Part shown: positions 33,766-42,853 of the stretch, piece after piece
Layout: each line of letters begins with the position of its first letter
How positions within the stretch are numbered: position 1 is the first letter of the stretch
Assembly: GCF_014284195.1 (NCBI RefSeq)
Contig: NZ_JACOGC010000001.1
Coordinates: forward strand, 248,001 to 312,000
Reading direction: 5' to 3'
Source of the DNA: Cognatundibacterium griseum
GTDB lineage: Bacteria > Pseudomonadota > Gammaproteobacteria > Burkholderiales > Burkholderiaceae_D
Length of the DNA: 64,000 nucleotides
Notes under the pieces: generated by a model
Seen by the model: the letters and a program-made list of their open reading frames with translations, nothing else
The model's database searches: none
Told to the model about the DNA's origin: nothing
Position numbers and translations under genes: made by a program

Positions 33766-34644
33766 TCATTCCGTTTCATTAACGGCACAGGAAGTGCCGG
33801 TTGTCAGCGCAGGGGCGTGCGACCACATCTGCAATAATTGTGCTGCGATGGACACCGCAATCACGGCGGGCTCTTTTCCGGCAATGCTGGTGAGACCAAC
33901 CGGACAGACCATGCTGCCCAGGCGTTCTGCGTCGATGCCATGTTCCCGCAGCCGGTGTTCGAAACGTGCTCTTTTGGTGTCTGAGCCGATGAGGCCGAAC
34001 CAGGCAACATCATTCCGTCGCAAAATATGTTCGCTGAGCCGCAGATCGAGTCCGTGATGATGTGTCATGACCAGAAAATACGCACCGGCGCGGGCTGCGG
34101 CAATTACTGCTTCCGGACTGTCGGTGGCTTCCGTCTGGACGGATGCAGGCAGTCCGGCGGGGAATAAATGATCGCGTTCATCCACCCAGATCATGCGGCA
34201 GGGCGCGTTTTGCAATACATTGACCAGCGCGCAGCCGACATGACCGGCCCCAAACAGATACAGCAGCGGCAGTTTTTCCAGCTCTTGTATTGCCGTTTGC
34301 AGACGTTGCTGCCGTTCTGCCTGGCTCCAGCAATCGGTGCGCTCCAGCAGCAGACTGACGGCGCCGCCGCAGCATTGTCCGAGGCTGGGGCCGAGCGCCA
34401 GTTCCAATGTACGGGGGGCGGATGCGGGTGTTGTTTCAGCCAGCCACAGGCGGGCATGGGCAATCGCCTTCCATTCCAGATGTCCGCCGCCGATGGTATC
34501 GTATTGCCGGTTCGCAGTCACCAGCATGCGCGTTTCCGCCGTGCGTGGCACAGAACCTCTGGTTGCCGTGATTGTGATCAGGACAGCCGGTTCGGTGACA
34601 GCAAGCTGCTGCAGGCAGGTCAGCCAGTTCAGGGGCGCGGGCAT
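33766..34644 (-). CDS. xdhC: Xanthine dehydrogenase accessory protein XdhC
   Basis: XdhC binds molybdenum cofactor and inserts it, after sulfuration, into xanthine dehydrogenase. The 292-residue protein has the two XdhC domains: N-terminal TATRGSVPRTAETRMLV, GGGHLEWKAI and LGPSLGQCCGGAVSLLLER with the conserved Cys pair (about residues 101-102); and a Rossmann-like C-terminal part with LYLFGAGHVGCALV, VMTHHHGLDLRL and GLIGSDTKRARF. xdhA and xdhB, which normally precede xdhC, are absent; the upstream gene is an unrelated DUF3567 protein. It is therefore split from its dehydrogenase or that lies elsewhere. Confidence 0.93.
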   Translation of the reverse strand: MPAPLNWLTCLQQLAVTEPAVLITITATRGSVPRTAETRMLVTANRQYDTIGGGHLEWKAIAHARLWLAETTPASAPRTLELALGPSLGQCCGGAVSLLLERTDCWSQAERQQRLQTAIQELEKLPLLYLFGAGHVGCALVNVLQNAPCRMIWVDERDHLFPAGLPASVQTEATDSPEAVIAAARAGAYFLVMTHHHGLDLRLSEHILRRNDVAWFGLIGSDTKRARFEHRLREHGIDAERLGSMVCPVGLTSIAGKEPAVIAVSIAAQLLQMWSHAPALTTGTSCAVNETE

Positions 34645-34774
34645 GGCAATCAGTCTGGAAAAATGAACATCAGCTTAAGATAGCAGTTTGCCAAACCAAA
34701 GATATATGCGGCAGGTGATGCCGCCTATAGCCGGTGCAGAATGCCGGTACCAGGCGTCCTGCTATGTGCCGTTG

Positions 34775-35032
34775 TCAGTGCAGATAAACCTGTTGACCCA
34801 TGCAGCCTTCGTATTGTCCGAGAAAATCATCGATTTCTTCGATACTCGGTTCGCTGGCAATCAGTTCGGTCACATCGTTGCGGAAACCGACTGCCATCGG
34901 GCCGCCGATAAACCATTCGCGGCGCACGGTTTTATCGGTAATTTCATAGCCGCCAAAACGCAGGGCTTCATGGTCGGTATCGGCGCTATATTCGACGACG
35001 CTGTAATGTTCGCTGTTATAAATGAGATTCAT
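34775..35032 (-). CDS. DUF3567 family protein
   Basis: A short (85-residue) acidic protein of the DUF3567 family, confined largely to betaproteobacteria and of unknown role. MNLIYNSEHYSVVEY and FGGYEITDKTVRREWFIGG (residues 26-44) are the recognisable parts. I start it at 35032 because AAGGA is eight bases upstream; the ATG at 35041 is too close to that site. It stands alone between xdhC and the CobW-like gene. Confidence 0.82.
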   Translation of the reverse strand: MNLIYNSEHYSVVEYSADTDHEALRFGGYEITDKTVRREWFIGGPMAVGFRNDVTELIASEPSIEEIDDFLGQYEGCMGQQVYLH

Positions 35033-35213
35033 TTTTTGCATCCTTTCTGGCTTGGGAAATGTCTTCCCGTTTCAACCGGACATGGTGCTCATTGCAGCGG
35101 ATTTCAAGTCATACTCAGGCAGGGGTATTCGGGTACTGAATCCGTGTCGTTCAATTTCGCTATTCAATTCAGCCCTTAGTTGCTTTACGACGCAAGCGCT
35201 GCCTGACTTTAGT

Positions 35214-35609
35214 CTACAGGGAAATAAAAGAGTCTGCCAGCAACAGCTGATCGTAAGGGGCTTGCTGTAATGTGTGTTTGAGATTGTCAAGATGCTCCTG
35301 GCTGGCCACGCCCAGGTAGAGGAAGCGGGCACCTTGCCGCAACGCCCGGTTCAGACTGACGCGTAAGGGCAGGTGGCCGATGCAGCAGAAGCAGCCGGGA
35401 GCAATGCGCTGCACATGCAATGTCGGTAAATCACTGAGAGGCATGCCGCCAGTGGGAAGCCCCTCCAGAATCACGGCAGCCCGGGGATGATGCAGGCAAT
35501 CTTCCGCAATCCAGCGTTCTCTTTCCGCATAACCGGCACCGCTGACGACGGTCAGCGGTATGCGATCCGCCGGTTTATTCGCCGCGTTTGGCGTACCGGA
35601 CCGATTCAA
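35214..35609 (-). CDS. CobW-like protein lacking the P-loop
   Basis: The 131-residue product resembles the N-terminal part of CobW/COG0523 metal GTPases: a first strand PLTVVSGAG, later AVILEGLPTGG, and PGCFCCIGHLPLRVSLNRAL containing the metal-binding C-x-C-C (Cys73, Cys75, Cys76). However the GxxGxGKTT nucleotide loop is replaced by GAGYAERER and the C-terminal domain is missing, so it should not bind GTP in the usual way. Its start overlaps the 3' end of ntrX by 35 bases, indicating translational coupling within the ntrYX operon. A metal-binding or regulatory role is inference. Confidence 0.65.
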   Translation of the reverse strand: MNRSGTPNAANKPADRIPLTVVSGAGYAERERWIAEDCLHHPRAAVILEGLPTGGMPLSDLPTLHVQRIAPGCFCCIGHLPLRVSLNRALRQGARFLYLGVASQEHLDNLKHTLQQAPYDQLLLADSFISL

Positions 35610-36300
35610 CGCCGAGCTGCTTCAGTTTTCGGTACAGGTGGGTGCGTTCCAGTCCAGTTTTTTCTGCCACCCGTGTCATGCTGCCGCCTTCGCGGTTCAG
35701 GTGGTATTCGAAGTAAATCCGCTCAAACGCATCTCTGGCTTCACGCAGCGGCAGATCAAACGAAAGACTGGCAAACTGGTTCGCAGGCGGTGCGGCGACT
35801 GCGCCGGTGCCGGCAAACGGGCGGGTTTCAAATCCGCTGTGTACTGCCGGTGCGGCAGCGCCGGTACTGGCACCGCTGCTGACGGGTTCACTGCTGATCA
35901 CGCGCAAAGCCGGTGCTGGCGGACGTGCCGGTTCCGGGGTGCGGGTCAGGCCCTGCTGCACGGCTTTTAATAATTTTTGCAGGGCGATCGGTTTTTCCAG
36001 AAAATTCAGCGCACCGATACGGGTCGCTTCAACGGCCGTATCTATGGTGGCATGACCTGACATCATAATCACCGGCATGGTCAGCAGGCCATCGCGTTGC
36101 CATTCTTTCAGCAGCGTCACGCCATCGGTGTCCGGCATCCAGATGTCCAGCAATACCAGATCCGGTTTGGCTTCCTGTCTTGCCAGCCTTGCCTGCTGTG
36201 CGTTTTCAGCCAGCTGCACGACGTGACCCTCATCACCCAGAATCTCCGAGAGCAGTTCCCGGATTCCCATTTCATCGTCTACGACCAGAATGTTTGCCAT
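35575..36300 (-). CDS. ntrX: Response regulator NtrX, short form without AAA+ domain
   Basis: The 241-residue protein has a receiver domain (residues 1-120; acidic pocket Asp8-Asp9, phosphoacceptor Asp52 in LLDIWMP, Lys in EKPI) and a Fis-type helix-turn-helix at the C terminus (MTRVAEKTGLERTHLYRKL, about 212-230). The central sigma-54-activating AAA+ domain of classical NtrX is absent and replaced by an Ala/Gly/Pro/Ser-rich linker (about 125-185). It can therefore bind DNA but not remodel sigma-54 polymerase. It follows ntrY with 95 bases between, and its partner kinase is NtrY. Confidence 0.9.
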   Translation of the reverse strand: MANILVVDDEMGIRELLSEILGDEGHVVQLAENAQQARLARQEAKPDLVLLDIWMPDTDGVTLLKEWQRDGLLTMPVIMMSGHATIDTAVEATRIGALNFLEKPIALQKLLKAVQQGLTRTPEPARPPAPALRVISSEPVSSGASTGAAAPAVHSGFETRPFAGTGAVAAPPANQFASLSFDLPLREARDAFERIYFEYHLNREGGSMTRVAEKTGLERTHLYRKLKQLGVESVRYAKRGE

Positions 36301-36395
36301 AAATTTACCCTATTACTGCCCCTATGTTTTGCATTTTTGTACCTGCTTCTCTCTGACGGAGACTTCAGGTGAATTTCTGGTGAATATCAGCACGC

Positions 36396-38741
36396 TCATG
36401 CCGTATTTGAATCCGGTGCTAACTTTAACAGTAAAATCGCCACTTTTGCACCGTTTGTGTCGCTGCGGTTTTGAATATCGATTCTACCGCCGTGTTCGTC
36501 AATTATTTTCTTTACCATCGCCAGCCCCAGACCGGTTCCGCGCGGTTTGGAGGTTGCATAAGGTTCAAATGCACGCGCCAGAATCTTGCTGGAAAAACCG
36601 GGGCCGTTATCGATAATCGACAGGCGCACCGCCTGGTGTACATCATTGCTTTTGCCGCTGTAGCGCACGACTTCGGTGATGACATCAATCTGCGGCTGGA
36701 TGTCCGGCGGATTATCGGCCACGGCGTCCTGCGCATTCTGCAGCAGATTATGGATCACCTGGCGCAGCTGGGTTGCGTCCCCCATGATTTTGGGTAGATC
36801 CGGCGCCAGACTCAGGCGGATAATATCGCGTCCATCCCCCGCCAGATACAGATGCAGCACTTCGTCAATCAGCTCTGCCAGATTCAGTTGCGACAGCACG
36901 GCCGGCGGTGTTTTGGCGTAATCGCGGAAGTCATCGACCATGCGCTTCATCGAAGTGACCTGATTCACAATCGTGGTGGTGCTTTTGTTGAGTATCGCCG
37001 CATCGCTGTCGCTGAGCTTGTCCTGCAATTTCATTTGCAGGCGTTCTGCCGAGAGCTGGATCGGGGTCAGCGGGTTTTTGATTTCATGTGCCAGTCTGCG
37101 CGCCACTTCGCCCCAGGCGATCGAGCGTTGTGCAGAGATAATGTTGCTGATATCGTCAAACACAATCACATAGCCGTTGCCGGAACCCACCGGCAGGTGA
37201 GAGCCGCGCGCCAGCAGCGTGATGCTCTGTTTATCCGCATCAGGCATGGCATCGGAAGCCGGTTCTGCACTGGCGGTGGAGTCATGGCGCGGCACTTCAA
37301 TCTGCTGTTGCCAGTGCTGTTCCTGCTCGTCTTTGCCGCCTGCGGCAGACTGCGCATGCTGTTCGGAAAAGGCTTTATCAATCGCCTGTCCGAATTCGCG
37401 CATCCCTTCAATCTCTGTCAACGGCATACCGATTCTGGCTTCCAGCGGGCGTTGCAGAATCCGTTCCACCGATTCATTGCAGGTGACCAGATGGCCCGTC
37501 TGATCCAGCACCATCACGCCTGCTGACATGTTAGCCAGCACTGACTCCAGGTAGGCTTTGGCGTTTTCCAGTTCGTTGCGGTTTTTTTCGACAGCGGCAC
37601 GGGCGTCGAATAATTGCCGGGTCATGGTGTTGAACGATTGCGTCAGGCTGCCCAGCTCATCGCTGCTGGCCACAATCGGACGTGGCGACAAATTGCCTTC
37701 GGTGACCGCCTTGGTGCCCTCTGCCAATAACAATAAGGGCCGGGCAAGTTCACCGGAAATCAGGAACGCGCTGGTGATTGCTGCAAAAATAGCCAGCAGC
37801 AGCGTGAGCGTCAGCGTGAAAATGTACATGGTTTTCAGGCTGCCGCGTCCCAGCGAACGCATCTGATATTCGCTCGATGCACTCCGCAACGCTTCAGCAT
37901 GCGCCGCCAGATTGGCGGGAACTGGCTGTATCAGCTGCAGGTAATAGGTTTCGCGTTGCAGTGACAGGCTGGTATCGCTGGCCTGCATTTGCACCACAAC
38001 CCGTGAGCGCAGAGTTTTTTCCGGTTCCGGCGTGATGACCGGCCGCTGGCTGGTGCTCGCGGAGTCGTTGCTGTCGGTTTCCGGGAGATGGATTTTTTCA
38101 TCCGTGGCAGCGTAAAAACGGGCATTGCGCGCCTGCCGGATCATGTCTGCGGTCGGCAGTTCGGGTACCAGCCGTCCCAGATTCTGGCTGGCAGTGGCAA
38201 TCAGGCGGCCGCGGCTGTTGACGATGGTGGCATCCTGCACCATCGCTCTTTCACGCAAGCGGGAAAGCTGGATGCTGAGCGGCGTTTCCGATGGGGTTGC
38301 CAGTTCGCTGGCCATGTCGCGCGCCTTGGCCTGCAGGTCGGCCAGCAGGAAGTCGAGCGCAGCAAGACCAAGATTTTTGCCGGAATCAAGCGCGGATTCC
38401 ACTTTCACGTCAAACCAGGATTCGATGGAGCGTGTGACAAACGTGACGGAGACCACATAAATGACTGAGCCGGGCAGAATCCCGACCAGCGCAAACAGCA
38501 GCACCAGCCGGGTCATGAGGCGTGAGCCGAATTCGCGGTTGCGGTAACGGCTGAACAGGCGCCACAGCAAGGTGACAATCAGTGACAGCAAGGCCAGCGC
38601 GACGACGGCATTCGAGCCCAGCAGCCAGCCGTAGTAAGGTTCAAAATTGGCCGAATTATCCGATGCGGTCGTCAGCAGAAACAGCAGGATGCCCATCAGG
38701 GCACCACCGATAATCAGCGCGTACCGCAGGAACCGGGTCAC
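36396..38741 (-). CDS. ntrY: Sensor histidine kinase NtrY
   Basis: A 781-residue inner-membrane kinase. Two or three N-terminal helices (about 10-30, 45-63, 82-108) and a periplasmic region are followed by another helix near 310, a HAMP segment, a PAS domain (about 405-520 with an acidic/Gln-rich insertion EQHWQQQ and polar stretch), a HisKA domain with phospho-His in ARRLAHEIKNPLTPIQ, and a HATPase domain with N box LLQNAQDAV, DNGPGF and GTGLGLAMVKKI. NtrYX systems govern nitrogen and redox/envelope responses in proteobacteria. It overlaps the DUF4390 stop by four bases. Confidence 0.93.
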   Translation of the reverse strand: MTRFLRYALIIGGALMGILLFLLTTASDNSANFEPYYGWLLGSNAVVALALLSLIVTLLWRLFSRYRNREFGSRLMTRLVLLFALVGILPGSVIYVVSVTFVTRSIESWFDVKVESALDSGKNLGLAALDFLLADLQAKARDMASELATPSETPLSIQLSRLRERAMVQDATIVNSRGRLIATASQNLGRLVPELPTADMIRQARNARFYAATDEKIHLPETDSNDSASTSQRPVITPEPEKTLRSRVVVQMQASDTSLSLQRETYYLQLIQPVPANLAAHAEALRSASSEYQMRSLGRGSLKTMYIFTLTLTLLLAIFAAITSAFLISGELARPLLLLAEGTKAVTEGNLSPRPIVASSDELGSLTQSFNTMTRQLFDARAAVEKNRNELENAKAYLESVLANMSAGVMVLDQTGHLVTCNESVERILQRPLEARIGMPLTEIEGMREFGQAIDKAFSEQHAQSAAGGKDEQEQHWQQQIEVPRHDSTASAEPASDAMPDADKQSITLLARGSHLPVGSGNGYVIVFDDISNIISAQRSIAWGEVARRLAHEIKNPLTPIQLSAERLQMKLQDKLSDSDAAILNKSTTTIVNQVTSMKRMVDDFRDYAKTPPAVLSQLNLAELIDEVLHLYLAGDGRDIIRLSLAPDLPKIMGDATQLRQVIHNLLQNAQDAVADNPPDIQPQIDVITEVVRYSGKSNDVHQAVRLSIIDNGPGFSSKILARAFEPYATSKPRGTGLGLAMVKKIIDEHGGRIDIQNRSDTNGAKVAILLLKLAPDSNTA

Positions 38742-39328
38742 TTGTCTTCCACCTTGAACGTAAACCGTTTCCAGTCAGAAGCAAAACGCCAGTCGCTGTC
38801 TTTCAGGGAGGTGATCAGAAAGGTTTTTGGCAGATAGCTCAGATCCAGCTTCAGCTTGACCGCCACATTGTAAGTGGCGCCGGCAGTCAGGCTGCCTTTT
38901 TCCGCCACGACCCAGCGCCGTGGCCGCAGAACCAGCGCCAGCGCTTCTTCGAGTGTGGGGAAACTTTGCTGCAGGCCGCTGTTAATCGTGGCAGTGTATT
39001 GCCGGGTCCAGGTGTTGTAGGCAATTCTGACGGTCTGTACTGAACGGATAGTTTTTTCATCGAACCAGTACCAGCGGGGCCGGGTCAGCTCGATTTCGGT
39101 GGAAAACGTCAGCGGAATTTCACGGTTGATCGCGTCAATCAGGCCGTGGCTGAGTTCAAAGCTGAAAGTGGCCGCCAGCCGGTAGCCTTCGTCGCTGTTT
39201 TCAATCCGCGCCGAACTCACTTCCGCTTCTGCCGCCTGCGCCGGTGCCGGAATGATGAGCGTAGTCCACAGCGCTAACAGCAGTGTCAGCGCGCAGCGGC
39301 ACAGAAAATCATTCAGGCGGTCAGGCAT
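38738..39328 (-). CDS. DUF4390 exported protein
   Basis: A 196-residue protein with an N-terminal hydrophobic signal (LLLALWTTLIIPAPAQAAEA, residues 15-34) and a beta-rich body that matches DUF4390, a family found almost only beside ntrYX in betaproteobacteria. ATFSFELSHGLIDAINREIP and YWFDEKT are typical. It lies between rsmB and ntrY; the last four bases overlap the ntrY start (ATGA type). An inference from the constant neighbourhood is that it supplies a periplasmic input to NtrY. Confidence 0.85.
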   Translation of the reverse strand: MPDRLNDFLCRCALTLLLALWTTLIIPAPAQAAEAEVSSARIENSDEGYRLAATFSFELSHGLIDAINREIPLTFSTEIELTRPRWYWFDEKTIRSVQTVRIAYNTWTRQYTATINSGLQQSFPTLEEALALVLRPRRWVVAEKGSLTAGATYNVAVKLKLDLSYLPKTFLITSLKDSDWRFASDWKRFTFKVEDK

Positions 39329-39385
39329 GCATTCAGGAAAGATAAAGAGTGAGACTGAATGATAACGTGAAGCCGCCGGTTTCCG

Positions 39386-40807
39386 TTAGCTTTGCCCCGG
39401 TTTTTGGAACAGGGCATAGAACAAACCGTCATGTTCGTTGTGCGCATCGGACGAATTGGCCAGTGTAGGCAATAACTGGCCCGGCGCGTCCAGGCGGATG
39501 GCACCGTGTTTTTCGGCAAAGGTAGCAGCCTGTTGCTCGGATTCTGCCGGCCAGATTGAACAGGTGACCATCAGCAGTTTTCCGCCCGGAGCGAGCATCC
39601 GCCACAGATTATCCAGAATCCGGGACGACAGCGCGGCCAGTTGGGCGGTATCGGTCTTGCGGCGCAGCCAGCGGCTGTCCGGATGGCGGCGTACCACGCC
39701 GGAAGCCGTGCAGGGCACATCCGCCAGAATCCGGTCATACGGTTTGTTGTCCCACCAGCCGGAGCGGCTGGCATCACCGTCTTTGATGGTGCAAAACAGT
39801 TTCAGTCGTGCCAGATTGTCATGAATCTTTTGTACCCGCGCCGGATCGGTGTCCAGCGCCAGCAGATCGATGTCGGCAGATTCGAGCAGGTGTCCGGTTT
39901 TTCCTCCCGGTGCGGCGCAGGCATCCAGCACCCGCATGCCGTCGTACACATCCAGCAGCGGCGCGGCCAGCTGTGCGGCTGCATCCTGCACCGATACCAT
40001 GCCTTCTTCAAAGCCGGGAATCTGCTGAACCGGCATCGGTTTGTCGAGCCGCACCGCAGACGGGCCGATCTGGCGCGCACCGATGTGCTGACTGGCAAGT
40101 AATTGCAAATAGGCTTCGGTGCTGCTGGCGCGGCGGTTCACACGCAGCGTCAGCGGCGGCGGATGATTGCCTGCGGTCAGGATCGCCTGCCAGTCGGACG
40201 GATAGGCGGCTTTCACCTGGTCCACCCACCACTGCGGGTAATTCCAGGCTGCGGCAGGCTGCTTCATGACCAGTTTCAGCAATTCGTCTTTTTCGCGCAG
40301 ATAACGGCGCAGAACAGCGTTCACCATGCCTTTGGCAAAGACCATGTGGGAATTGGCGCTGGCAGCGGTGACCGCCTGATCGACCACGACAAAATCCTCG
40401 TAAGGTGCCGCTTCGCCTTCGTTACTGACCAGTAACGTCAGCGCGCAGCACAGCAAACCGTAGAGCAGGGCAGGTTCCGGCGTTTTGTTGGTCATGGCTT
40501 TCAACAGCGCATCGACCCGTCCGACCTGACGCATGGTACGGTAAGAGATGTCCTGAATCGCGCCGCGAGCCTGAGGCAGCGCCTGGGTTTGGGTAAAAAC
40601 TTTGTTCAGCGCCTGCGGCAGTGCGGTGCCTTCCAGCACATAAGCGACTGCCTGCGCCGCACCCGAGAGGCTGAATGCGAGCGAATCGGGTTTCAGCTCA
40701 ATCAGGGGTAATGCCGTATCTGCAGCAGGTTCGGTCTGCGCTTTGGCAGACTGGCGCGCTGGCTTGCCAGCAGGTTTTCCGAGGATTTTTCTTGGTTGTT
40801 CTTGCAT
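39386..40807 (-). CDS. rsmB: 16S rRNA (cytosine-967-C5)-methyltransferase
   Basis: RsmB methylates C967 of 16S rRNA. The 473-residue protein has an N-terminal NusB-like RNA-binding domain (about 50-190, AVAYVLEGTALPQALNKVF) and a Rossmann methyltransferase domain with DACAAPGGKTGHLLE (AdoMet site), LLALDTDPARV, the DVPCTASGVVRRHPD motif, and TCSIWPAESEQQ with the catalytic Cys. Start 40807 follows from the Lys/Arg-rich MQEQPRK N terminus. An Ala/Lys/Gln-rich lead of about 45 residues precedes the NusB-like part. It starts two bases after the LysE gene stop. Confidence 0.95.
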   Translation of the reverse strand: MQEQPRKILGKPAGKPARQSAKAQTEPAADTALPLIELKPDSLAFSLSGAAQAVAYVLEGTALPQALNKVFTQTQALPQARGAIQDISYRTMRQVGRVDALLKAMTNKTPEPALLYGLLCCALTLLVSNEGEAAPYEDFVVVDQAVTAASANSHMVFAKGMVNAVLRRYLREKDELLKLVMKQPAAAWNYPQWWVDQVKAAYPSDWQAILTAGNHPPPLTLRVNRRASSTEAYLQLLASQHIGARQIGPSAVRLDKPMPVQQIPGFEEGMVSVQDAAAQLAAPLLDVYDGMRVLDACAAPGGKTGHLLESADIDLLALDTDPARVQKIHDNLARLKLFCTIKDGDASRSGWWDNKPYDRILADVPCTASGVVRRHPDSRWLRRKTDTAQLAALSSRILDNLWRMLAPGGKLLMVTCSIWPAESEQQAATFAEKHGAIRLDAPGQLLPTLANSSDAHNEHDGLFYALFQKPGQS

Positions 40808-40808
40808 A

Positions 40809-41447
40809 TCAGTGTTTCGTGAGTACCAGTTTGATGCCGAGTCCGACAAATGCCGTGCCGACCACGCGCTCCAGCCACAGGCGGTAACGCGGATTCCGGT
40901 TGGCGCGGCGCGCCAGTGTACCAGCGAGAAAGGCCGTACCGCTATTCCAGACCGTGCTCATCACGACAAAAATAGCGCCAAGCAGCAGGAAAGAGGTGGT
41001 TTTATGTGGCGCATCGGGATGCACGAACTGGGGGAAGAACGACAGGAAAAACAGGACAACCTTGGGATTGAGCACATTTGTCACGATGGCTTGCCAGAAA
41101 ATGGTCAGCAGGGGGCGGCGTTCCGGTTCGGTGGAACGGGCAACCAGCGCTGCCGGTTTGCTCAATGCCATGCGAATCCCCAGATAGATCAGATACGCTC
41201 CGCCGGCCAGTTTGATGATGGTGAAAGCCAGTGCCGATGTGGCGATGATGGCGGTCAGGCCGAAAGCCGATGCAAATGCGTGAACCAGGCAGCCGACCGA
41301 AATACCGAGTGCGGAGATCAGTCCGGCAGTGCGTCCCTGCGCGATGCTGCGTCCGACGATGTAGGCCGTGTCCGGGCCGGGCGTGGCATTCAGCAACAGG
41401 ACGGCCAGGCAAAACAGACCGAAATTAACGATACCAAGATGTTCCAT
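40809..41447 (-). CDS. LysE/RhtB-family amino acid exporter
   Basis: A 212-residue membrane protein with six predicted helices. GLFCLAVLLLNATPGPDTAYIVGRS (residues 10-34) carries the conserved ATPGPD motif of RhtB/LysE exporters, and ILNPKVVLFFLSFFPQFV is the second signature. Substrates in this family include homoserine, threonine and lysine; none can be assigned here. It abuts rsmB and follows the lipase gene by 30 bases, within a leftward block. Confidence 0.93.
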   Translation of the reverse strand: MEHLGIVNFGLFCLAVLLLNATPGPDTAYIVGRSIAQGRTAGLISALGISVGCLVHAFASAFGLTAIIATSALAFTIIKLAGGAYLIYLGIRMALSKPAALVARSTEPERRPLLTIFWQAIVTNVLNPKVVLFFLSFFPQFVHPDAPHKTTSFLLLGAIFVVMSTVWNSGTAFLAGTLARRANRNPRYRLWLERVVGTAFVGLGIKLVLTKH

Positions 41448-41477
41448 AACCGTACTTTCCGTCAGAAAAAAAGAGAT

Positions 41478-42353
41478 TTAAGCCGCGACAGACGCCATGG
41501 ACTGATGCTGGTCCAGCCAGGTGCGCAAATCGTCAAAGACCTGCGTGGCATCCAGTTCGTTCAGGATCTCGTGATAGAACCCGGGGTAATAGTGCGCCTG
41601 TACATGGCTGGGGCGGATGGCGGCGGCAAAGCGCTGGCTGCCGGCCGGGTCCACCAGATGATCATCCATGGCGACCAGCAGCAATACCGGCACGCTGATG
41701 CCGGAAGCATGGGCATGCGTGAATTCCATCGCTGCCAGCATGCTGTGCAGCAGACGCGCGCTGATTTTCGGATGGACCAGCGCATCGTTTTCGTAAGCCT
41801 GAATCACTTCGGCATCATGCGATAAATAGCGGGTTTTGAGGCCGTTCGGCAGGCCCGTGCCGGGAAACAGGCGGGTCGCAATGCGCAACAGCCATTGTTC
41901 TGCACCGGACATGCGGATCGCCAGTGCCGGTGACGACAGGATCAGGCCACTGACCGGCGCGATGGCGCCGGCGACAAAGCGGGCCGCAAACAATCCACCC
42001 ATGCTGTGTCCCATCAGTAGTGGCGGGGCGCACAGCTGGCTGCTGAAATCCCGGATCACTTCTTCGGCATCACGCAGGATGGCGAGGTTATCCGGCACAT
42101 CACCCGCCGCACCGTCCGACTGGCCGTGTCCGCGGTGATCATAGGTGCGGACAGTCAGACCAAGAGCATTGAAAAAACGGGCAACATGGGCATAGCGGCC
42201 GCAATGCTCACCGAGACCGTGCATGATGACGATCCCTTGCTCTGCGGTTCTGGCACCGGCAACGGTGGCTGCAGGCCAGTCGCGGACAAACAGCCGGATA
42301 CCGTCACTGGTGATGAATTCGGATTCGTTGGTATGCTCGATGTGTGCCGTCAT
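41478..42353 (-). CDS. Alpha/beta hydrolase, monoacylglycerol-lipase type
   Basis: The 291-residue enzyme belongs to the serine aminopeptidase S33/MGL group. GIVIMHGLGEHCGRYAHVARFF and TYDHRGHGQSDG are diagnostic, followed by the nucleophile elbow GHSMGG (Ser about 115), an Asp in AMDDHLVDP and a His in PGFYHEIL. It has no signal peptide and should be cytoplasmic or membrane-peripheral. Its likely reaction is hydrolysis of monoacylglycerol or short esters. The gene starts three bases after the DUF1840 stop, so both are cotranscribed. Confidence 0.9.
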   Translation of the reverse strand: MTAHIEHTNESEFITSDGIRLFVRDWPAATVAGARTAEQGIVIMHGLGEHCGRYAHVARFFNALGLTVRTYDHRGHGQSDGAAGDVPDNLAILRDAEEVIRDFSSQLCAPPLLMGHSMGGLFAARFVAGAIAPVSGLILSSPALAIRMSGAEQWLLRIATRLFPGTGLPNGLKTRYLSHDAEVIQAYENDALVHPKISARLLHSMLAAMEFTHAHASGISVPVLLLVAMDDHLVDPAGSQRFAAAIRPSHVQAHYYPGFYHEILNELDATQVFDDLRTWLDQHQSMASVAA

Positions 42354-42356
42354 GAA

Positions 42357-42701
42357 TCAGACACCCCAGACGACTTCTTTTTGCATTTTATTGGCGGCAT
42401 GCAGCATTTCCAGGACGGGAAACACGCGGGCCGCAAAAGAAACCGGTTCCGGGATTTCATGTTCATGGTCGTCGCCTTTTTCGCTGTGGTGTGCATTCAC
42501 ATCCCGGCGGACTTCCTCTGATACCGGATGTGCCTTGCTGTCAGCGATGGCGGCTTCGATTTTGACGATGGCCAGCGGTAATTCCGCCGGGGTGATGATG
42601 CCGCGGTCAACATCCTTGTGCAGCAGATCGAGAATGCGGCGGGCGTGTTCTTTGTACATGGTGATCTCTGTTGCGGCTTTGGATTTAAACGTGATCAGCA
42701 T
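42357..42701 (-). CDS. DUF1840 family protein
   Basis: The 114-residue protein begins MLITFKSKAATEITMYKEHA and includes RRILDLLHKDVDRGIITPAELP, both standard for DUF1840, and a His/Asp/Glu-rich stretch (HHSEKGDDHEHE, residues 70-81) that might bind metal. Its function is unknown; the family is betaproteobacterial. Start 42701 is chosen over 42758 because the family begins with MLITFKS and a GGAG-like site precedes it. Confidence 0.85.
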   Translation of the reverse strand: MLITFKSKAATEITMYKEHARRILDLLHKDVDRGIITPAELPLAIVKIEAAIADSKAHPVSEEVRRDVNAHHSEKGDDHEHEIPEPVSFAARVFPVLEMLHAANKMQKEVVWGV

Positions 42702-42853
42702 GGTCTGGTCTCCTTGTTTCGATCGTTCCGGTAGGGACGGCTGGTTCGGGTGCTGCAATCAGGATGGGGCTGTTGAGTCAAGAACGTCCTTGCCTGCAGG
42801 CAGCTATTGACTGAAGTCATTTCTATGATAATCCGATTTCCGGTATTGTGGTT

